NCBI RefSeq assembly: GCF_047948215.1
Contig: NC_134455.1
Coordinates: 224,234,526-224,298,525 of the forward strand
Length of the DNA: 64,000 nt
Source: Lycorma delicatula
Taxonomy: Eukaryota; Arthropoda; Insecta; Hemiptera; Fulgoridae
Reading direction: 5' to 3'
A model generated the notes under the pieces. It had not been told where the DNA came from, searched no databases, and saw only the letters and a list, made by a program, of their open reading frames with translations. This document shows, one piece after another, positions 37,070 to 47,780 of this stretch. Both the position numbers and the translations under genes were made by a program. Position 1 is the first letter of the stretch; every line of letters starts with the position of its first letter.

Positions 37070-37298
37070 TTCAAGTCCTAGTAAAGCCAGTTATTTTTAC
37101 ATGGATTTGAATGCTAGATCGTGGATACCGGCGTTCTTTGGTGGTTGGGTTTCAATTAACCACACATCTCAAGATTGGTCAAACTGAGAATGTACAAGAC
37201 CACACTTCATTTACACTCATACATATCATCCTCATTCATCCTCTGAAGTATTATCTAAAAACGGTAGTTACCGGAGGCTAAACAGGAAAAAAAGAAGA
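37070..37298 (+). mobile_element. tRNA-derived SINE, family 1, 5'-truncated, with target duplication
   Basis: The plus strand starts inside box B (TTCAAGTCCTAGTAAAGCC), lacking box A. It continues through the shared body (TGGATTTGAATGCTAGATCG, TTTGGTGGTTGGGTTTCAAT) and ends with CATCCTCTGAAG, CGGTAGTTACCGGAGGCTA and an A-rich tail. Perfect 15-bp duplications, AGGCTGACCATACTG, flank it at 37055-37069 and 37299-37313. The 5' truncation with intact 3' end is what incomplete reverse transcription produces. Confidence 0.93.
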
Positions 37299-37313
37299 AG
37301 GCTGACCATACTG
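37299..37313. repeat. Target-site duplication of SINE (right)
   Basis: AGGCTGACCATACTG, identical to 37055-37069. Confidence 0.92.
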
Positions 37314-37589
37314 AATGTGTCAAGAGTTTGTCTTAGGAAAGTTTTTCTTTAAATTTTTCCTACAATCTAAACTTTGTGCCGATAATTTATTGTGGTAGAA
37401 AGTTATGATCCATATGCGAACCAGGTACATCCTATTTTCAAAAAATCCTGGTACCCTTACAGAATTTATTTACTTAAAAATTCTCTAATTAGACTGCAGT
37501 AATAAGTGCAACTTAAACAGTGAAGGAGGTTTTGACAAAAGAATTCTTTCTTTTTATGTAATAAAGCCTCTCCTCCCATAAAACCCCTT

Positions 37590-39060
37590 ACCCAGGCAGA
37601 CTAATTCGTACGGGTCCGAACGGAAGAAATAAAGTTAATTTTGTAATGCAGTAATGGTTTTATTTTAACAAGATCACATCCTGTTCATTATAGTAAGTGA
37701 GTTTGTGTCTCCATAACAAAAGTTGTGAAGTATATTAAAGGAACGTATATTGTGTATCGTTTATAGCAATTAAATTTAACAGTTTTCTTCTTTTTTTTTT
37801 AACTGTAGAAAAAAACTTGTGCTGAAGTGTTCTTGGTGCGCCATGCACTGGGAGGCCGAGCACTAGAGCTGAGACGTATGCTGCTGTGGAGGCATCGATT
37901 CAATGATCACTTAGTAAATCAAAGCGCAAACGTATGTAAAATTGTTCGGCGAAAGGTATATAGAACGTCATGAGAGAGTGGGTATGTATGAGATCAAATG
38001 CTTGTTTCCCAACACCGAAAATTTATTTATATTATTTGCTACGGTATCATAATAAATAACATTGTAAATTACACAAATCCATCATGTTTTCTACAAAATA
38101 CGATTTCAAAACTCATGTCATTACACTTCACAGCTTAGGCTGAATGTTCGATTTGAAATTCAATTCTTACATTAGTTTGCGGGATTAAATTTTCTATTAT
38201 TGATCCGGCATGGAGCTTTAATTATATTTTTTTAATCGACAAGAAATTTCAGTATTTTAACGTATAAAATTTCGGTATTTCTGGAAGAATACATTAAATA
38301 AATTATTATATTTAGCAAGGATTTAAAAAGAACATTAAATTATGTGTATTTGTGCCGGTCCGTGCGACATCTATAGTATCTGATCATCTTTTTTGTTGAA
38401 TTTTACACGATAATAAAATAATTCTGTTGCTGTAACAATTCTAGTCCTTTTTGTCAACCGTAACATTCGACATGACATAAGCACGGTTTCGTCGCCATGT
38501 CGGTAATATTTCACTAGTTATACAATCTTGACATTTTAACGCATCTGGTTTATTTTAACTTTTTATAAGAGTATACAATCCACTTTCTTGATTAAATACA
38601 GAGTGAAATTCGGAATCGTCTCTCATTGCGACTCTTCCAAAATCAGACAAGTTCTCGATTCTTCTCGAATATTTTTTAACATGGATTTTTACGTTCAAGG
38701 AATTTAGTTAGTTACGTAACATTTGAACTAACATATTTTTTCAACTTTTTCTGAATAATAAATATCCAGCTATTGCATTTAATTAAGTTAGGCAATTAAT
38801 AAAATAAATGGTTCACGTGGACAAATAACTTCAATGGCGTCATGCAGTTCCTCATGTAAAGATACTATTTGGTCATAAGCTTTCGACTGCTGGAATGTGT
38901 TAATGAGCACGTTCGTGTATAGCCTTACAAACGAAACGCATTCAGACTTTCAAGTTCTGCATTATGTATTCATTATTATGGAAATACATTGTAGATCATG
39001 CAAAGATCTACAACTTTAGTAGGCTCGCTTTTTAACATAACCTCAAAATTTCCGAGAAAA
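37590..39060. promoter_or_regulatory. CpG-rich block, possible promoter region
   Basis: CpG is far more frequent than elsewhere in the window, for example TTCGTACGGGTCCGAACGG (about 37605), GTGCCGGTCCGTGCGAC (about 38353) and GCACGGTTTCGTCGCCATG (about 38482). In insects, methylated gene bodies lose CpG while promoters keep it, so this may mark a gene 5' end. No TATA or initiator was decisive. A younger, not yet decayed repeat could also explain it. Confidence 0.35.
37809..37931 (+). CDS. Candidate exon, basic peptide
   Basis: The segment follows a textbook acceptor (a long T tract, then AACTGTAG) and is followed by a donor-like GTATGT after GCAAAC. One plus-strand frame is open throughout and beyond: KTCAEVFLVRHALGGRALEL, then RRMLLWRHRFNDHLVNQSAN, reaching a stop near 37970. 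The peptide is Arg/Leu-rich and I do not recognise it. Base composition is much more balanced than the surroundings. It could be a coding exon, a 5' untranslated exon or part of a non-coding RNA; the neighbouring exons were not found. Confidence 0.35.
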
Positions 39061-39061
39061 A

Positions 39062-39504
39062 TACAAGTCGTTTTTTTATTTTTTATTTCCACAAAAATAA
39101 TCTAATTATGACGAAACTTGGTGAAAGTATACCTTTCTATGTCTTATAGATAAAAAAAGATCATAAAGTTTCCGAGATATTCATTTTCCCCGGTCCGAAA
39201 CACTTAAAAAAAAAACATTCTTCTTAGCAAAATCGTCGTACAGAATTCTGCCGGTGCTAATTTTTTTTCGTTTTGACATATTCTTTTTTTATAAAATCAA
39301 AAAAATCTATAATCACAATTGAAAAATATGCTTAAAAGTGAAAAAAGAAAACAAAAAATGACTATTGCAACAATGAATTTTTCAGCAATTGATAAATAGT
39401 TAATATTCAAAAACTAATCACACAATTCAATTGTACGGAAAAATACAAAACAAACTACTGTTTTTATACGTACATTCTTTATTATATGGTATATTTATTA
39501 TATA
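39062..39504. other. Repeat-like A/T block
   Basis: Homopolymer-rich sequence with phrases such as GACGAAACTTGGTGAAAG and AAAATCGTCGTACAG that recall the inner arms of short-TIR repeats, but no terminal repeat pair was found here. Confidence 0.25.
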
Positions 39505-40431
39505 CTGAGTGATTCCAAATTGTACGGCAATCTGTCGAGAGATGATTCTGTAGCCAGAAATAAGTAAAAATCATATCCAGATACGTCAGAAATCTGTTCG
39601 TTAGCGAGTTTCTTGCCAACGAAGGTGTCAAATCCTCAGAAACTTTTATTCAACTCCCGGCAGAGTTGGGAAATGCTATCCTGTCAAAAACTCCAATTGT
39701 CTGTCTGATTGAGTAAAAAAAATTACGAAGTGGCCGTTAAGCAGTGGAAAAAGGAAGTCACGAAAGTGGCCGTTAAGCAGTGGAGAAAGGAAGTCACGAA
39801 CATCATCCGCGTGAAGGAGAGGCGTTTTTGGCTACGACGAAACGTGGATCCACCAGTATACCTGGAAAACAAGAGAAATATGGAGTGGCGGCACCGATCA
39901 AAGCCAAACACTTGTCAGTTGGAAAAGTTCTAGCAGCTGTGTTTTGGGACTCAAAAGGTGCTGCTGATTGATTTGTTGCAACGATGGACGGTAATTGCGG
40001 CATAATATTGCCGGTTATCGAATTACGTTATGGATGCTTATCGCAACAAATGACGCCAGTAACCGATTCGCAACGTCCTCCTCCTGCACGATAACGCACG
40101 GCCACATATAGCAGCTCAGACACGCCAAAGTTCATTGGAACACCCACTGTATAGTCCAGATTTATCACCATGTGATTTCCACTGTTTAATTTGCTGAAAA
40201 AAGCTTCAGGAGGAGAAATTCGAAATTGATGACACAGTCGGGAATTATGTGCGAAATTGGTACAGCCATACTGTTTCTTTGATGAAGGGATCAGGAAACT
40301 ACCTATCTTGTGGAGAAAATGTATTTCTGCTGAATTAACTGTGTAGAAAATTAAGTTAGTTTATCTGTAATTTTATTTAATAGCAGTAAAGCTATGTAAA
40401 TAGATTCCGGTTTAGATTTGAATGATCCTTG
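39505..40431 (+). mobile_element. Mariner transposon relic
   Basis: Mariner motifs follow in order on the plus strand in shifting frames: YDETWIHQYTWKTRE (about 39832-39876, first Asp), SVGKVLAAVFWDSKG (about 39915-39958), LLHDNARPHIAAQT (about 40085-40126, second Asp), EHPLYSPDLSPCDFH (about 40137-40181, third Asp), EEKFEIDDTVGNYVRNW (about 40212-40260) and FFDEGIRKLPILWRKCI (about 40275-40325). The N-terminal helix-turn-helix region is missing or scrambled, which explains the short 927-bp length. The ends CTGAGTGATTCCAAAT and, complemented, CAAGGATCATTCAAAT act as imperfect terminal repeats; TA precedes the left end. Frameshifts prevent function. Confidence 0.82.
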
Positions 40432-42132
40432 AACATATATGTAAAAGGTAGTTGCAATTGAACTACCTTGTAGCTTACAAAGAAGTTTGATTGCAGTATT
40501 TTTGCTTCCTAAGCAAGTCTATATATTTTTTTTTCTTTCAGATTTCTATTCTGAGAATACTATGTTGTGCAACAAAAAGGGTGATGACTCTTTTCCTCTA
40601 CTCCTTCACCAAAAAGAAGTGATTTGAAATACCCTAATAAATCAGGTGTTTTTTTTAATAATCTTACTCTAAAATATGTAAATCCAATGTGATCTGGAAG
40701 TAGTAGCCAGTAAACAAGTGATGTGTGTTATCCATGAGAAAATAATTTTACAAAAATCTTAGAACTGTTAAAATTAGCAGCTGAGTTAAATTGAGGATTG
40801 CTAATAATTAGTTTAAATATTAGATACGTAAAAGTTTTAAAATACAATAGAAATAATTACATATAAATTATTCAATGTACTGATAAATATAAGAGAATGA
40901 AACAGCACGGGAATATATGAACGATTTAACTTGAAAGCCAAAGAAAATAAAGATAAAAAGATTTATTAAATAGTCTTAAGATACCGTAGATAAATAAATA
41001 AATATATTAAAAACACAACTCGTAAAGTATAATTTATTCATGGTAGTTTTTCATACATGTAGCCAAACATACACAAATTAATAATGAAGAAATATACAAA
41101 ATATTTTCATCCACACAAACATTATTTCTTGCATTATATATAATTGGTATATTGTACATATAGTGGTATATATATATATAAATATAATTCCTTAAAATAA
41201 ATTACCTATTGCCATACTGAATAAAAAAAACCTTTTAAAAACAATACTTAATAAAACAGAAATAAAAAATTTCACTATTTTGCAGAGTAGCAAGCTATGA
41301 ATACGTTACTGGAAAGAGATTATTGTGCATCAAAAAGAGTTTTATTTTATTTAAGACAAAAACTTGTTTGAATTCATTGCCATCTCAGTCCTTTTAAATT
41401 ACTCTACGTGTCTGATAATTTTTCAAAAATATTTCGGAATAATGCAGTCTTTCAGCAGGCATACTGTTTGTTTTGTACTTGCTGGCAGTGCAAAAATAGC
41501 AGTGATAAAAATACAAACAGAAGAGAAATGGTGATCTCCATTTAGTCACAGGATTATTCAGGAATCTAATAAAATTATTACTTCTTAAACAAGTAATTTA
41601 CATTATATTTTATTTAAAATTTTTATATTAATTTTCTGTCGGTCAGCACCAGTCAGTTATAGTAACCACAAATGACTTAAACGATATGAATTTTTTCATA
41701 TTATTTTTATTGCATCTCAAGAATGACTGTAATTGGGTGATTGGCCTGTATGTAGTTGCTAAAATAAACAACAAATCATTATTTTACTGATCGGTCTGAC
41801 AGTACTGACTTGACAAGATTGTAATCAGATTAATTACAAACTCCAGAAAACTAAACAAAGTAAACTAACTTCTCTCGATGAATGAAGTTTAAAATTTTAT
41901 TGCCTCATTGAAAGTTATGACTTCACTTTAATCATTTTTGGCAACGTGAACAAAGTGGAAAGAGGATAAATTTCAATACATCAAACGGGTTAAAAATCTG
42001 TAAAACTTATAAAAAAAATCCATAAAAATGCATAGAAACACTTTGCACATCTTCCTGTGGTAAAGCCATTTATTCTAATCAAAACTTATATTCTTTTTAT
42101 AAAAAAAAATAAACAAATGTATTTTATTTGTT
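40432..42132. other. A+T-rich stretch, no gene recognised
   Basis: No coding segment seen; a short (TA)n tract lies near 41165-41185. Confidence 0.4.
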
Positions 42133-42140
42133 TATAGGGG
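42133..42140. repeat. Target-site duplication of hAT (left)
   Basis: TATAGGGG, identical to 44909-44916; eight bases is the size typical of hAT insertions. Confidence 0.9.
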
Positions 42141-44908
42141 TCGGCGTTTCTCAACCTTTTTCAGTATTTGTGAACCCAAATTTCAATCATAATTTTCATT
42201 GCGCCCCCTCTCATACAATAGAAATGTATTTTGACGCTAAAGCTACGCTATGACCTTTACAAACCTTAAAAATTACCAAGAATAAGTAAATTTATTGATA
42301 TTTGGCAACACCGATCTGCTGCATTGACAAAACCAGAATCGATGTCTCTCTATTGCTCTCTGTCTTATGTCTACCATTCTTGCGGCTTCACGAGAAGTTC
42401 CGATTTGTCTTGAACATTCTGGAATGTCTGCATGACAGTGTGTAAATGCGGTACCTCGTTCAATTCCAGCCAGTCTCAGTCAAGTCAACCCTTCTATCGC
42501 TATCGAATCATGTATGTATAACATGTGTATGTTGTAATTTGCATGTTAATTGCAATTCAAGGTAATAGATTTATACAGTATCATGGATAAATTTTTAAGT
42601 GGGCATAAGGGAGCATTAGATGATAGTGAAGCATCAAGTGCACAGATGAGCACGGTTCCGAAAATAAAATCAAGAAAATATTCTCAAGATTACTTAAATT
42701 TTGGGTTTACCAGTACTGAAGTAAATGAAGAAGAAGAAGAAGAAAGGGCCCTGTGTGTCATTTGCTCAAAAATTTTGGTAGCAGACAGCATGAAACCAAA
42801 ACATTAACATTAAACTTAAACATTTGGAAATGCTTTATAGTGAGTACGTTAATAAACCCTGAGAATTCTTCTAATTAAAATTAAAATCATATGAAAGGCA
42901 AACATAATTTTTAAAAAACATTGTCTGCAAATGAAAATGCTTTACTTGCCTCTTACAAAGTTTCATATAAAATAGCCAGATATAAAAAGCTTCATACCAT
43001 TGGTGAAGAGCTTATTTTGCCAGATGCAATTGAGATTGTAGAAACTAAATTCGGAAATAATTTTGCCAAACAATTGTAGTCGTTCATATGACTATCAAAG
43101 GAAACTGTTGCCTGTCGAATTGGCGATATAACTGAAGATGTACAGCATCATTTTTTTGGGAAGTTATGCGATAAATTTTTTCAGGTCAGCTTGATGAGGC
43201 AACAGATAGCAATAAAGACGCTCATTTCATTGCCTATGTTCAATTTTGTATGGTATGTCAACAGTAGAACTACTTTACTGCAAACCAACAGAACTAAAAG
43301 CAACAACACACACATAATTTGCTATCTTAAATGATTTTACAAATGAGGCAAACATACAGTTAAAAATTTGTGTCAAAATATACACTGATGGTGCTTATTC
43401 ACTGTCTGGAAGATTCCAAAGTATTCAAGCACTAGTGAAACAAAAATCTCCACAGTGTGTCTGGACACATTGCACGACCCACAAAGAAGCTCTGGCTTCT
43501 TAAGAAATGAGTCTTGGTCTGAATATTATGCTAACGACGGTTGTAACTGTAGTAAATTATATAAAATTGAGACCCTAAAATGAAGAATCTTTTCTGAACT
43601 TTGTAAAGACATAGGTGCAGTACATTCAGCATTACTATTTTATTGCGAGGCAAGATGGTTATCACATGGGAAAGTTTTGCAATGTGTTTATGAATTAAGA
43701 GATGAAATTGTCATTTTTCTAAGAGAGGAAAACCGACCAGTACCAAGAAGTTTCAAGATGGTTTGTTTGTGATGGAATTGAGCTACTTGGTCAACATATT
43801 CAAGAAATTAAATACCTTGAATCTTCAACTCCAAGGAACAAATACACATATGTTAGATAAGAGTGATAAAGTTAATGCTTTTTGTAGAAAACAGGAATTG
43901 TGGAGCAGACATTTAAAGCAAAAAATCCTAGAAATGTTTGACATGAAAAGGGCGTCATTTGGTTGATTTCATGGAATGTGGATCAACAATTACAGCTGTT
44001 TACTGCAAAACGCTCACCAAACTGAAACATGTGATCCAAAATCGACGATGCGGGAAACTGTCGTCTGGTATAAACCTCCTTTACGACAACGTGCGTCCTC
44101 ACACCGCTACCTTAACCAAGAAGAAGATTCAAGATTTTCATTGGGAACTCCTAGAAATGTTTGCAAATGTGGATGAATGAGTTAAAACTTCAAAGGCTGA
44201 AGAACAACATGTGAAAGTTGTTTTTGTAACCAGTGAAAATCATTTAGCCATGCTGGCAAAAAATTTTAAGAAGTATTTTCTTGCTGACGACAACTTGGTA
44301 GCAAGTTACAAGTGGGTTAGGGATCCATTTCAAAATTCTCCCGAAGGGCTCTCAACTGCCGAATAAAAAACCTTCATAGACTTCATGGTAAAAGTTGAAA
44401 TTAAAAGACAATTTGGTAATAAATTTTGGGCAGGGGTGGATGATGAGTTTTCTGGACTGAAAGCAAGAGCATTTTGTATACTATTTTCAACATTCTACCT
44501 TTGCAAAACTGGATTTTCTGCAGTGGCTGCTTTGAAGATAAAATATCAATCTCAGCTATATATAGAAAAATAGCTCACAGTGATTATTTGTAATATTACA
44601 CCTTCCTTTGAAAAACTTTGCTGTGCAAGAGGTCCAGGGGAGTCACTAATAATTATTAAACTTATTTTTAATTTAGTATATTTATCAATACATTGTGCAG
44701 TACTGATACAATTCTATTTATAAGTGTATTATATTAGTGTAAATGTGTATTTTATTATTTATGTGAGAATGTATTTTGTTTTGTTTTCCTTTCAGTAAAT
44801 TAATATAATTTTTTAATAATATTTTCTTTTTGATATGCTTGTGCACCCCATTTAGAGTTATCACACCCCCCCTATGGGATGAGCGCCCCACAGGTTGAGA
44901 AACACTGA
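42141..44908 (+). mobile_element. hAT transposon (ZBED5/Charlie-like), complete length, decayed
   Basis: Ends TCGGCGTTTCTCAACC (42141-42156) and, complemented, TCAGTGTTTCTCAACC (44893-44908) match at 14 of 16 bases and are flanked by the 8-bp duplication TATAGGGG. The encoded protein starts MDKFLSGHKG at 42583. It has YSQDYLNFGFTSTE and the first half of a BED zinc finger (LCVICSKIL), then ALLASYKVSYKIARYKKLHT, LDEATDSNKDAHFIAYVQF (about 43188-43245, first catalytic Asp), YTDGAYSLSGR (about 43380-43412, second Asp), and EARWLSHGKVL (about 43648-43680). The C-terminal dimerisation block is FSTFYLCKTGFSAVAALKIK (about 44485-44545). Stops and frameshifts are numerous, and an unrelated mariner piece interrupts it at 43941-44148. 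The family resembles transposases that gave rise to vertebrate ZBED5/SCAND3-type proteins. Confidence 0.93.
43941..44148 (+). mobile_element. Internal mariner fragment inserted in the hAT
   Basis: Reads LVDFMECGSTITAVYC...LYDNVRPHTATLTK...FHWEL, the central catalytic part of a mariner transposase including the second Asp (YDN, usually HDN). It is closely similar to the corresponding part of the mariner at 50850-51893 (about 51380-51590). It has no terminal repeats. It is flanked by identical 15-base sequences, TCCTAGAAATGTTTG, at 43926-43940 and 44149-44163. Confidence 0.85.
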
Positions 44909-44916
44909 TATAGGGG
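44909..44916. repeat. Target-site duplication of hAT (right)
   Basis: TATAGGGG, identical to 42133-42140. Confidence 0.9.
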
Positions 44917-47750
44917 AAAGGTAGAGAATTAATAATTGTAAAAACAATTAAATATAGGATGTGACTAGTTCTCTTGGATTTAATGAACATAACTATCAAA
45001 ACCTCTGCAGAAAAATTACAATATCACAAAGATATTGAACTCCAGCTAAGAAAAATAAATTAAAATTTATGAAAAAAAGTTTTCAAGAAAAATGAAATTA
45101 ATTACAGATAGTTAAATGGTTTAAGTGGGTGAAGAAAAATTATTTTTAATTTTCTTATTGATTAAAAAAAATTCAGTAAACCAGTTTAGTATATATACCA
45201 AATGCATAATCAAGTTTTACAAATATACTTCCATTTTTTAAAATTATCTTGTCACAAAATCTACACAGAATAATTTAATTTAGAAAATACTGACTCGAAA
45301 AAAAATAATACAAGAAAGTTTAAAAAAATTAAAATCTCTTCCAATTAATATTGCATAACTTTGACACTGTAAATAAAGTAATATAAAAATGACTGGTAAC
45401 AAAAAAATCAGCATTACAACTACTATGTAATATAAATACTTTTAAAATGTGTGTAAAGTTTGTCAATTATAATAAAAAAAATTGTAACTAAATACATAAA
45501 CACTGTGACTAAATCAGTGAACAAGGAACTTAATGTAAAATTATGCGTAAAGTTTCACAGTAAAAATTAACCCAAAAGGAATAATAATGATTCTATTAAA
45601 CCAATTTTAAACACAATAACTATTCTACATATTGAAACAGCTATGTCACATTGTGCTTACATAAACATTAATATATTAATTAGTAATAAAATAAGTGACA
45701 ATCATTCCACAGACATATTATTGATACTGAATTATGATGCATTATGAATATTATAATACAGTAATAAATTATGTAAAAAATTATAAGATTTATAAATATA
45801 TATGTTTATACTGAACAATAAATATTATACCATTTGTAATGAATACCATAATAAATAAAATATTTATACAAGATGATAATTAATACCATACAGATATAAT
45901 CCATCATAGATATACAGATATGGATTACTAATTGGCAGTTCACCACACTCAAAGTAATATAAAAACAAAACCTGAATAAAAATATGTGTGCATTGTACAT
46001 GTGAGTATGTATGAATAATAAAAAGGTATACAGGAAAAAACTTGTTAATTATGCATTAAATTCACTCTACCCTTATCACACTTTAGGTGGGATTGTCTCT
46101 GCCAAATTCTGTTCCAAAGAATCTCTTATATAAAAAATCTGTTATACTAGATTTGCTGGAAACACTCCTGAATCTGTTCTTAAAAAGAATTAAATCATTA
46201 AACAGGTTTATTAAAATTCAACAAAATTAATCTTGAAAAATTTATACTGAGTCTTAAAGGACCTTTTTTCTATAAAAAAAAGCTACTCCATCAACCTTAT
46301 AATATATTTTCTATGCTCCTGGCTTTTCTATACTTCTATAAGCCTGGCATATACTTATTTTTATCTTATGCAGTGCTTTATATGCTTATACAACAATGCA
46401 TTTTTAAAAATATCACCCTTTTACGAAAACTTAACGAAACAGTTTTCATATGTGCAAGTTTCTTTATGTAAAATCAAGCATTATCATACAATATGGTTTC
46501 ATGTTTGCAATTAAGAACAAATGGTAAATACTATCACAGTTATATCTGACTGTATTCATGATTTAACATTTACCTAAACTCAGATGAAGTTACACCCATT
46601 TCATTTAAGAAATGGGTTATATCCTATTTCTTCTGGTAACTGTTCCTCTTATTATAAATAATATACATACTTTTAATACCTGACCTTCTAAATTATAATT
46701 ATAACTGATCGAATATGTTTACAAGAAAGGGAAAAAGACCATGAAAAGGTTTAACACATAATTTCAGAATTGTGTTTTACTTAACCATTATGCCGGTTGA
46801 AGTACTTTGTATTGAGTTGGGCCTCTAAGAAATAAAAATAATTTAAAAATATTTTCTAATTGCATGGTGCTTTTAATGTAGGCACAAAAAAATCGTTGGG
46901 CAGATTTGACCTTGTTAAAATAAAAGGTTTAGATTTATTTTTGTTAAATCTAGAAATTACAAACAAATGCACAAAGAAGGTACCAGTGAACTAGTGCAGA
47001 GTGTGATAAATAAAAAAGTATCTAGAGAGATGTAGAATAATTTAGTAAAAGAAAACAGATTTTAAAATAATGGATCCTAATACTGAGCATACACATCTTA
47101 TCACCACTTAAATTCAAGATGTTAAGTTAAATAAAACACAACCTATTACTTTTATTTAATCAAATATAAAGAAATAAAACTAAATATCATTATTATATCA
47201 CGTTTTATGTAAGTGATTTTCTTTTGTGATGGTGTTAAACATTATTTAATTCTTTTTAAAATATAATTTGCCATCTTAAGAGGTGACAGTAATTTAAATT
47301 TTAAAATTAACTTGAATGATGATTTTAAATAAACTTTCGTTTTTATCTTGTCAGTATTCATAAGACAAATTTTATTTACTATTAAAATATTTAAAAAGAA
47401 ATACGTTTACACATCCATTGTAATTCATAGCAAAATTTCATAGAAAGCTGCCAATGAAACAATCTACCTTGACAAACAAATAGTTTGTATTTTATAATAT
47501 AAACAAATTTTTTGTATGCAGCATCAAATTGTCATAACTTTATATTAAGAAATTTATCATATTTGTTATTCAGTCAAAGTCATTTTTTAAATCGCTGACA
47601 CCTAGTCCACTTATTAATCTAGCCCATCATTATTTTTCATAAATTAACTTTAAACAAGAAATAATTTTTTTTTAAATCCTGTGTTTTACAACTCAAATGT
47701 CTCAAAATGTTGGCATTCAGGAATAAAAAAACCGTTATAAGATAAAGAAC
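44917..47750. other. A+T-rich stretch, no gene recognised
   Basis: No coding segment, RNA gene or element was identified; open frames are short and without motif. Confidence 0.4.
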
Positions 47751-47780
47751 CTACCAGGTTGGTCTAGTGGTAAAATCATC
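47751..47780 (+). mobile_element. SINE family 1 head fragment
   Basis: CTACCAGGTTGGTCTAGTGG matches the box A start of the SINE at 16126-16343 (CCACCGGGTTGGTCTAGTGG). Similarity stops after about 30 bases, so only the head remains. Confidence 0.5.

Noticed and set aside
39723..40003. Minus-strand open frames over the mariner
   Set aside because: They are antisense of the plus-strand mariner coding region.
45806..46000. Ile/Tyr-rich minus-strand open frame
   Set aside because: The composition is what A+T-rich non-coding DNA gives; no start context or motif.
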